From Acheta domesticus (lineage: Eukaryota; Arthropoda; Insecta; Orthoptera; Gryllidae): a stretch of 64,000 nucleotides of DNA. Positions 56,738 through 64,000 of the stretch are shown here, piece by piece (the stretch's first letter is position 1; each line of letters begins with the position of its first letter). The notes under the pieces were generated by a model that was not told the DNA's origin, made no database searches, and saw nothing but the letters and a program-made list of their open reading frames with translations. The DNA lies in contig JAHLJT010003656.1 in assembly GCA_031308135.1 (NCBI GenBank), forward strand, positions 68,404,984-68,468,983, given 5' to 3'. The translations under genes and the position numbers were made by a program.

Positions 56738-57291
56738 GGCTGATTTTAAGGACAGGATTCGGCTCACTAAAACAACGGCGCACGGTTCACTTGCGTATGG
56801 TTCACTCACGCGGACCACGAGAACGGATCACTCAGGGAGCGGGAAAATGCCTTTGTGCTAGCATTGTGAATTGTGCGGTGTGGTGCGAATGTGTAATGGA
56901 GAATTACAATGGTTTATTTTTCGCGGATTTGCGTAAACTAAGTAAAGGGAGAAGGATCGTGGGGAAAAGTGGAAGCGAAAAAATCAAGAATTTCCTTGGA
57001 ATTATAAGAAAAATGTATACGCCCAACGACAGTTAAGGTGAGTATTTGCATAAAATGCGTTGGTAATTATGCGTTGGACAGACACAAGGATGTTTTATGT
57101 TAACGCGAGGGCCGAAGGCCCGAGCCTCGTTCTCAACTTGGACATGCGTAGCGAAGCGTCACGATTCCACACGAAAGTGCGTTGGCCACGTGGCCGTGTG
57201 GCCGGGCACACTGTGGCGGCGCCGCGAATGACTCGTTCGGAACCGAATCGTGCACGTCAATAGGAGCCGAACCCTGTCCTTGAAATTTACC
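56738..57291. mobile_element. hAT MITE, copy 2
   Basis: 554 bp. The perfect 8-bp duplication CACATTTC lies at 56730-56737 and 57292-57299. Ends as in 44356-44793. It keeps an extra central segment (about 56900-57050) with a 46-codon frame beginning MENYNGLFFADLRKLSK and ending in TAA, followed at once by GGTGAGT, a donor-like sequence. This may be a remnant of the parent element's first exon. Confidence 0.88.
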
Positions 57292-57299
57292 CACATTTC

Positions 57300-57362
57300 T
57301 TATAATGGTAACAATTTGTGCATCGTGGTCACTGTATCCTAAATCTTTTGTTTCAATTTCAT
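57300..57362 (-). mobile_element. Jockey-like LINE J, endonuclease end
   Basis: Minus strand: KDLGYSDHDAQIVTIIRNV, where SDHDAQ holds the catalytic Asp/His of the APE endonuclease. It is in frame with the linker at 56737 across the MITE duplication. The upstream part is lost at the copia junction near 57362. Confidence 0.8.
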
Positions 57363-57553
57363 GTTTCAGAACAAAACACATCCACATAAGACATTTTTTT
57401 GTTCGAGAATTAGTAAGGTCTGCCGAAATTGACATTTCAAGAGTGGATTCAGAAAACCAACTTGCAGACTTGTTAACGAAGCCGTTGATTGGTATTCAGT
57501 TGGAAAAGTTATCCAATAACATGGGACTCACTAAGTTATTAAATACGGGAGGG
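57363..57553 (+). pseudogene. Copia-type RNase H C-terminus
   Basis: Reads RTKHIHIRHFFVRELV, ISRVDSENQLADLLTKPL, ending GGC and TGA over the LTR edge: the final part of Ty1/copia polyproteins. GGGAGGG at 57547-57553 is the polypurine tract. 5' part missing. Confidence 0.85.
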
Positions 57554-57768
57554 TGTTGATATTGTGCATTCTTTTGTTTATTTAATAACTTGTTCATTGA
57601 CTTTCTTTTATGTAATCTCTTTGACTTTTGACGTATGTAGAACGTTAATAGAAATATTCAAGAGTGTGTCACCAAGCATTACTGTAGAACTGTGATAGTG
57701 TTAGATGTTTCAGAAGAATGTTGTATTCAAATATTATATTTGTGTAGATAATAAAAATATTCAAAACA
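57554..57768 (+). repeat. Copia 3' LTR
   Basis: 215 bp, begins TGTTGATATTG directly after the polypurine tract and ends TTCAAAACA, with an ATAATAAAAAT poly(A) region near its end. No partner LTR in the window. Confidence 0.7.
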
Positions 57769-57900
57769 GAATACAGGTTAAATAGCATTGGAGACAGAAT
57801 ACACCCCTGTCTAACTCCTTTTCTCACATCCACTTCCGCAGTAAGGTGCTGATCAACTCGCACTTGAGCATTTTCTCCCCAATATATACGTTTTTTTGAT
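57769..57900 (-). mobile_element. LINE RT fragment
   Basis: Minus strand: RVDQHLTAEVDVRKGVRQGC, ILSPMLFNLYS, the RT block before the catalytic site of an RTE/CR1-style LINE. About 130 bp. Confidence 0.7.
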
Positions 57901-58000
57901 ACGTAAATCTTTTAAATATATATTTATATATATTCATTAATATATATCCAAAATATTCATACGCCTATCGTGTTTCACATTACCTAACGCCTTTTTAAAA

Positions 58001-58312
58001 TCAATGAAACATAAAAATGAAGTGTTTTACTGAGAGGACATTCATTTCAAAAAGTGTTACATTTGTTTCTCTCAGTTGTAGTTTTAGTTGTTGGTTTGCG
58101 TGCTTAATCTCGCTGCATAGAGTTGAGCTGTTGTACCAGAAGGGAAAAGTCGAGACTACAATGTTAGTATTTTGGGCGGCACATTGTAATTTGCTTACAT
58201 GTCGTTCAGGTGTAAAGTTACCGTCTAAATTAATGTCATTCTGCCCTCCTATGATAATGACTGTGTCCTGATTGTTCACTGTCTTCGTGTGAGTGTCCAA
58301 CTCTGCAGTCAC
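58001..58312 (-). pseudogene. GG.NDI (SGNH-like) fragment, possibly LINE ORF1
   Basis: Minus strand: TVIIIGGQNDINLDGNF, then CAAQNTNIVVSTFPFWYNSS. GG.NDI with VV.T.P resembles the block III region of SGNH esterase-like domains found in some LINE ORF1 proteins. Single fragment, no start or end. Assignment tentative. Confidence 0.45.
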
Positions 58313-58339
58313 GTCTGCAAACCTCCCATTAGGTTTAAA

Positions 58340-58835
58340 AATAGACGAGACTGAGTAGTTGGAGGGTAACTTCCTACTGAGAATGGAGGAAAGATGGCAA
58401 CCAGATATAGTTATCCAGGATTTGAAGAAAAAATCGTGTTTACTTGTCGATGTTGCGGTACCTTGCGATCAAAACGTCGTTACCAAGGAGGTAGAGAAAC
58501 TTAAATACAAGAGTTTGGAATTCGAGGTGAGCCGAATGTGGGGCGTAAAATCACAGGTAGAACCGACAGTCATCGGAGCTCTGGGATTTGTTCCGCAAAA
58601 TTTGTGTAAGAACGTGTCTAAACTCACAGGTAATTCAAAAGACTGGGAAATGCAAGAAATCGCTTTATTTTGAACAGCCCACATTTTGCGCAAAGTTCCG
58701 AGAGTCACCGAGGTCCTTAGAGGCACCGACAGTCCTTAGATCTGGTCCTTAGGTAGCTGGTTGCAACCTGGAGCAGATTTTATTTTGAGCCGACTCATAA
58801 CATCTTTAGTTGTGATATTGAGGAATAATAATAAT
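58340..58835 (+). mobile_element. LINE family P, 3' end (PDIV...LVDVAVP domain)
   Basis: Reads RWQPDIVIQDLKKKSCLLVD, VAVPCDQNVVTKEVEKLKYK, EPTVIGALGFVPQNL, then HILRKVPRVTEVL. This C-terminal domain (PDI, about 12 residues, then D..VP) is the endonuclease-like end of an R2/RLE-style LINE group widespread in animals. Ends in an AATAATAAT tract at 58826-58838. Confidence 0.7.
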
Positions 58836-59394
58836 AATAGATCTAGATATTACTTAAATCAATCACATCATATACGCAACTGGATATCTAGTATCTCAGA
58901 TAATTTTGGGGCCAGCCAAGAACACCGACGGTCGACAGCAAAACAGAGTAACCAGCTCTGTACCCCCATGGATGAACAGAATTATGAAACGGATAGCCGA
59001 CCCCCGGCGCGAAATATCACTCTTAGCTGAGGCATCTTCTAAATCAACGCACACCTCTAAAGTTCAACGAAAAATATTCAATGTTGAACAAAAATACCAA
59101 ATTGAAAATGACACCAGCAGGCTAATGGTAGTTGAGAAGCTAAAAGAGAAAATTCAAGCATGGGCTCAAAGAATTAGACGTTACAAACGTAGAATATATT
59201 TCCTTGTACAGAACCGGTTGTTTGAAACAGACGCGAAGAGATTCTATCGCACTCTGACTCAAAAACCGAATGGCAAAGCTGTTACTCCTTCAAAAGATGA
59301 TGTCGAAGCATTTTGGGCAGGAATCTGGGAGGAGAGCAGATCCTACAACAAAGTTCAATCTGTTGTCGTTGTTCAATCTTTAGTCGTGATGTAA
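58836..59394 (+). mobile_element. LINE family P, N-terminal RT part
   Basis: Reads SVPPWMNRIMKRIADPRREI, then EKIQAWAQRIRRYKRRIYFL, VQNRLFETDAKRFYRTL, and VEAFWAGIW: the segment before the RT core in the same LINE family. It stops at a (TAA)n tract. Confidence 0.7.
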
Positions 59395-59395
59395 T

Positions 59396-59396
59396 G

Positions 59397-59450
<54 letters not shown>
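59396..59450. repeat. (TAA)n microsatellite
   Basis: About 17 AAT units between two LINE pieces. Confidence 0.9.
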
Positions 59451-60172
59451 TATATACTTTTGGTATTATAAAATGGTCTGATGTGGGTCTAAATTCATTG
59501 GATAGACTTACTAGAGGTCTTCTTACACGATTCAGTTGTCTGCACCCTAACTCTTGTTATCCGCTTGTATTTACCTAGAAGAGAAGGTGGTCGAAGGCTA
59601 CTCAATATTTTTTAACTCTGCAGAACCCAAGAACAAACAATGAGAGACGCTATTATTCTCGGGATTCCCTCATGCAGAAGGTGGTGAGTGCTGACAATAG
59701 ATACACACCACTTAATTTAAGCAACCAAGACACGAATACTACAGTAACAACTCTAAAGGAGAAAATACAAAATTGGCAACAAATGATACTTCATGGTAAA
59801 TTTCCCCCGTGGATCCTATGATTGACAAATCAGCGTCCATGAAGTGGTTGACCAATTGTTTCTTGTACCCGGAAATTGAAGGTTTTGTAGCAGCCATTCA
59901 GGACAGAGTAATAAGAACTAAAAACTATGAAAAACATATTTTAGAAACAAATGATATCGATAAATGTAGAAGATGTGGTAACAATGGAGAGTCTATTGAA
60001 CACATAATGGCTGGGTGCTTTGTCAGAGAGTGCCTATTTAGGCAGACATATCCAAGTGGCTAAACTCATTCACCGAGAAGTAGGAATGAAACTTGGAGTG
60101 TTAGAGAATAATGCTCCAGCATATTACAAGTATGAACCAGATGCTGTGCTCGAGACGAAGACGCACGCCTTA
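59451..60172 (+). mobile_element. LINE family P, thumb and CCHC part
   Basis: Starts at the RT thumb (YTFGIIKWSDVGLNSLDRLT, LPRREGGRRLLNI), then KWLTNCFLYPEIEGFVAAIQ, then the zinc motif CRRCGNNGESIEHIMAGC, a frameshift near 60040, and HIQVAKLIHREVG, YYKYEPDAVLE. It is cut at codon level by a TIR element and resumes at 61465. The catalytic RT core is absent. Confidence 0.75.
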
Positions 60173-61464
60173 GGTCCGCAACAGACTACACCGAGGAATG
60201 TGTTTCCAGAAATGTGCGACGAGAAATGTGGAAAATCGAAACAAGGGACTCTTATGGACCCTCACACACTTGAAAGAGTTTCCTCGTTCGCTTCTGCGGA
60301 GGCACGGTGTAAGAGATATAGGTGGGTTCACTCCCGGTCTAAAACTGAAGCTAATGTGAGGTTAGTTCTCACAGTTCTCACTATGTAAGCGCTGCGAACG
60401 ACTTGGGCATTTTTGGGACAAGATGGTGATACATTTAATAGCTTTGTAACCTCTGGTGGAAGCCACTAAATCGCGAGGCGCCATCATGAATGCCCAACTC
60501 GATCGTACGGATAAGCGAGGAACTAGCCTCATAGTGGCTTCACAAATTTTGTCCAAAAGGCGCTAGTTGACACACCTATATATCTTACACCGTGGCGGAG
60601 GCGAAAGAGTTTCTCGCTCGAGTCGGTCGGTGAGCGAGTTTTCTCGGGCACATTTCTACTCCTTCACTTGTTATACGACATTTAGGCGTTCTCTGCCGCA
60701 GGAAAACACCAAGCAGTGCATAGAACTGAGGTTATAACATTTGGCAGTAAAAACTGCGATAAAATACCAGTTTTTTAATTGTTTTCTTGAATATTCCTTA
60801 AAACGGAAATGAACAAGTAAAAACTTGTATGGAAGATATTCTTATTTGTATGAAATCCGCTCATAATGAGTAATATAAAAATGAAAATTTGAAGCAAGAA
60901 ACTTGAAAGGGTATTTTGAAAGAATTGAATTAATTTATTACTTTTCTTAATTGGTATTTATGTAAGAATTTATTAATTGTGGATTTTATTATGAGTTACT
61001 TGATCATTCATTATCTATTCATTATTCAACCAACAAATATAGTAAACCAGTGCGTGGTAGAGATTACAGAGTTCAAGAAAATTTGCTGATGTACAATGTC
61101 TCCCTTATACGTCACTTATCTTCCTGTTTTTTTACATTAAATAATGATTTATATGCAATGTAGTAGTGTGTTTCTCTTTAGGTAATTCGAACTCGTTAAA
61201 CAAATGGTTTACGATTATTATAACAAAACATGGATATCACGAGTTAAAATTACATAAGATTATTTAATAAAACAAGAAATGGGACTCTCAGACGATCTCA
61301 TAGCTAAAACTGCTGCCATCACTCTCGGCTTGTGGCACATAAAGGCATTTCGAGACATCGAATAACCTCTTTGTAGTGTGTGGATGCAGCCTCGCCGGCC
61401 TCTTTCCATATTTCTGGTCGCACATTTCTCGCAACGCATTCCTCGGTGTAGTCTGTTGCGGGCC
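60173..61464. mobile_element. PIF/Harbinger-like TIR element with TTA duplication
   Basis: The left end GGTCCGCAACAGACTACACC and the inverse of the right end GGCCCGCAACAGACTACACC continue as imperfect repeats for about 60 bp. TTA flanks both ends (60170-60172, 61465-61467), the TWA-type 3-bp duplication of PIF/Harbinger. Setting the insert aside restores the LINE frame (ACG CAC GCC TTA TAC TGG). No transposase inside. It contains a further inverted repeat at 60273-60333 versus 60569-60616. Confidence 0.75.
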
Positions 61465-61955
61465 TTATACTGGGATTGGCCTATTATGACGGATAAAACA
61501 GTTGATCATAACCGCCCTGATATCCTCATAATAGACAAAGAATAATCGATGTCACTATCCCTTTGACTCGCAACTTGCGGAAGTCCGAAGCGGAAAAATT
61601 AAGAAAATATGAGAACTTGGCAATTGAATTAAAAAACATTTGGAAGTTGCACGAGGTCTCCCATTTCCCCAAGGCTATATCAGCTGAAGGAGTTGTCACC
61701 AGGAACTTTAAAAGAAATCTGGAGAAATTAGATATCAAAAATATCTTTGACGAGGCCCAGAAAGCCACCCTCCTTCAAACATGTCATATTGTTAGAAAAT
61801 TGTTAAATGAATGACATTCATGTAGGTCAGGATGAATTTCCTTCCTGCGCAGTCCGAGCCTAGTCCTATAACATCAATTGGACAGGTGAAAGTTTTCCCT
61901 GCTAAAGCAGAGAAAGTGTGAAAAATCGGAAATAATAATAATTAATAATAATAAT
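61465..61955 (+). mobile_element. LINE family P, C-terminal domain and tail
   Basis: Reads YWDWPIMTDKTVDHNRPDIL, a frameshift near 61548, then IDVTIPLTRNLRKSEAEKLR, FKRNLEKLDIKNI, QTCHIVRKLLNE and stop. The 3' UTR still reads NFLPAQSEP, GQVKVFPAKAEKV, and ends in an AATAATAAT tract. Confidence 0.75.
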
Positions 61956-62374
61956 TGTTGTTTTATTTTAAGTAAATACTTTTTACATGTGTGTACATTA
62001 TAAGTGTCATCACCATAAAGACCACTGTTACAAACATGAAAAATACGACTATTACAAACATGAGAAGCTCAAACAAAATGTAATAACCAAATTATACAAT
62101 GGAAATTAAAATGACATTGAACTTATTTACATACAATCGAAGTACAAGATAAGACTAAATCCTAGGACAGGACGTTTTCTTAATAGTACACTATCTTCCC
62201 TTTCTAAGTGCTTTTTGCACTTGTCAGAGAGGAATGAGTTTACTATTTATTTCGTACTGTTACTGGTCCCCGAGTATTCAGAACAAGACAGTAACTAGAT
62301 TCATTTTCTATATTGTTATTAATATTTCCCTTAGCTGTTAAAAATTAATTACTTGAAATGAATAAAATATAATA

Positions 62375-62890
62375 ATTAACATAAAATATACAAAAAATAA
62401 AATAAAATGAAATGAGCTTTGAAATGAATGCTTTACATTAATTGATTAGAGTTAGAATCTACTTAAAAAGTTTAGTTACATAACATACAATAAAATAAAG
62501 TAAAATGTGAGTACAATTGGCGAAAAAGAAATTATGTTATCCATTATAAACAAATCAAAACCTTTTTTACATTTATAATAGCTTAAACTTCATTCACATC
62601 ATCAACAGTACAGTAAAAAATAAAAATAGAAAAATACAAATAATACATTAAATTGTACATTATTACCAATATTGAATACGTGAAATAAGATAAAATGGCT
62701 ATAGTTGATGGTTTGAAATGGATTGTTTACATTAGTTGATTCGTAAAATCTACTTAAAGAAATTGATTTATACATTGTTGATAACATGGAATAAATAAAA
62801 TAAGATAGGATGACTGTAGTTAATAGTCTGAAACGGATGGTTTGCATTACTCGATTGGTAAATCTACTTAAAGATTGTTTTATGCATAAA
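62375..62890. repeat. Diverged tandem repeats, about 110 bp
   Basis: 62660-62770 and 62775-62885 share a GATAAAATGGCTATAGTTGA-like start and TCTACTTAAAGA. A third, weaker unit is at 62390-62480. Non-coding. Confidence 0.6.
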
Positions 62891-62962
62891 TAATAGATTT
62901 TTTTCCCTTGAACTCTCTTTTTAAATATTTTGTTTAGTGTTCCATTCCTTTAATTTTTCTTC

Positions 62963-63003
<41 letters not shown>
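62963..63003. repeat. (AAT)n microsatellite
   Basis: About 13 units, directly adjoining the end of the inverted R1-like segment. Confidence 0.9.
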
Positions 63004-63005
<2 letters not shown>

Positions 63006-63540
63006 TACTTCCATCTTACACACGCTTTACCAAGTTTATCGGCCCACACTGGGGCCGCATACAACAGTTGGGAATGAACTGCACAAGCATTCATTCTCCG
63101 TTTCGCCTCCTTTGGGCCCCCCACATTTGGCATCAATCTGGAGAGGTCGGAGCATGTCTTCGCTGCCTTGTCCGCAGTCTTGTTAATATGCGGACCAAAG
63201 CTCAGTCTCTGGTCGATTTCGACTCCCAAATAAGTTATCTGGCGTCTCCAGTTGATGTTCACGTCCCCCAATCGAATGTTTGGGGAACGGAATGCTCTCC
63301 GGTCAGTGATCAACAGAGTTTCAGTTTTCTCCACAGCCATGTGTAAAAGTCTCTTGTCAAGCCACCTTTAACCTTAAAAAGGGTTTCGTTCACTTTCATC
63401 TCCAGCAAGTCTGTGTCATTGCTATAACTTGATGAGTGTATAATCTGCGGAGCCTATAAGCTGGGTGTCTGATGGAGTGTCAATTTGTAAGAGACTATCA
63501 TACATGACGTTCCATAAGCGTGGCCCCAGTCTAGACCCTT
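63004..63540 (-). mobile_element. R1-like LINE, inverted 5' segment
   Basis: Minus strand, from 63540 down: QGSRLGPRLWNVMYDSLLQI, DTPSDTQLIG, then KTETLLITDRR, RRQITYLGVEIDQRLSFGPH, LMPNVGGPKEAKRRM, LLYAAPVWADKLGK, VRWKY. This is R1-clade RT. It ends where the plus-strand segment at 63541 begins. Confidence 0.85.
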
Positions 63541-64000
63541 GGGTAGAAGATGGAAGTACACGCAAATACAAAGGAGGCTTGCGCTGAGAATAGTGTCTGC
63601 CTACCGCACGGTCTCTGACAGCGCAGTAGGGCTAATAGCCAGTGTACCTCCCGTAGACCTGCTGGCGAGAGAGGAGAAGGAAATGTACCAAGAACTTAAG
63701 ATACCACACCCGTTCGTTACGGACCCCCGCGCAGGAAAAAAGAGGATATAAAGAAGAGAGCACGGACTTCCCTCCTTGCAGACTGGCAAGTGAAGTGGGA
63801 CAACGACACCAAAGGAAGGTGGACTTACATGATACCACGTATCGAACCGTGGATAAGCAGATGCCACGGGGAAGTTAATTATTACCTTTTCCCAAGTGTT
63901 CTCAGGACACGGCAGTTTTAAAACGTACTTGTACAGATTTAAAAGAGCGACAGATCGCAAGTGTGAATTTTGTGGATATGAAGACGACGATGCCATGCAC
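63541..64000 (+). mobile_element. R1-like LINE, 3' segment (sense)
   Basis: Reads RRWKYTQIQRRLALRIVSAY, RTVSDSAVGLIASVPPVDLL, then a frameshift, WQVKWDNDTKGRWTYMIPRI and CEFCG..EDD at the window edge (C-terminal zinc motif). It continues the protein from the point where the inverted segment stops. Confidence 0.85.

Noticed and set aside
61526..61768. 80-aa minus-strand ORF
   Set aside because: Shadow of the LINE family P C-terminal domain on the plus strand.

Overview
The window is eukaryotic nuclear DNA, most likely from a hemimetabolous insect or another arthropod with a large, transposon-filled genome. The grounds are AT-rich introns of 78 bp to 9.8 kb with ordinary splice sites, two conserved animal genes that read clearly only as multi-exon models, and many arthropod-style repeats: jockey-like, R1-like and other LINEs, Ty3/gypsy and copia elements, hAT and PIF/Harbinger-like elements, a tRNA-derived SINE and palindromic MITEs. 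The exact taxon cannot be settled from the sequence alone.

Host genes. (1) PYROXD2, a mitochondrial FAD-dependent oxidoreductase of the phytoene-desaturase-like family, lies on the minus strand from 29055 to 5307. Eleven exons join in frame to 595 codons, with one GC-AG intron. (2) A small intronless plus-strand gene at 11794-12147 (117 aa) sits inside the 9.8-kb intron 6 of PYROXD2. It carries a short [12 protein letters not shown] motif and may be PRR15-like. (3) TMEM129, an ER-membrane E3 ubiquitin ligase, lies on the minus strand from 40882 to 37905. Five exons join in frame to 365 codons.

Layout. 1-5300: a LINE end, a foldback MITE and a jockey-like LINE split by an AT-rich repeat. 5300-29060: PYROXD2, whose introns hold a second copy of that repeat, two degraded LINEs, a SINE with a perfect target duplication, a second foldback MITE, a TIR element and a hAT fragment, plus the nested gene. 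29060-37900: no host gene seen; LINE and hAT debris and a 2-kb TIR element with a long pyrimidine-rich tract. 37900-40900: TMEM129. 40900-42360: intergenic repeats. 42361-57362: one nested transposon block. A minus-strand jockey-like LINE was cut by a gypsy element (5-bp duplication), a 1.6-kb LTR-like element (4-bp duplication) and a hAT MITE (8-bp duplication). The gypsy element was in turn cut by a CR1/L2-like LINE, a truncated LINE and a TA-flanked MITE, and the CR1/L2-like LINE carries a second copy of the hAT MITE and a solo LTR. 57363-64000: a copia end, tandem pieces of a LINE family with a C-terminal PDI..ID.. domain joined at (TAA)n tracts, a PIF/Harbinger-like element with TTA duplications, and an R1-like LINE with a twin-priming 5' inversion.

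I found no operon, defence cluster or clearly new functional system. The most informative points are the nested gene, the datable transposon stack, the twin-primed R1 copy, and a non-coding repeat family with an internal tandem structure.
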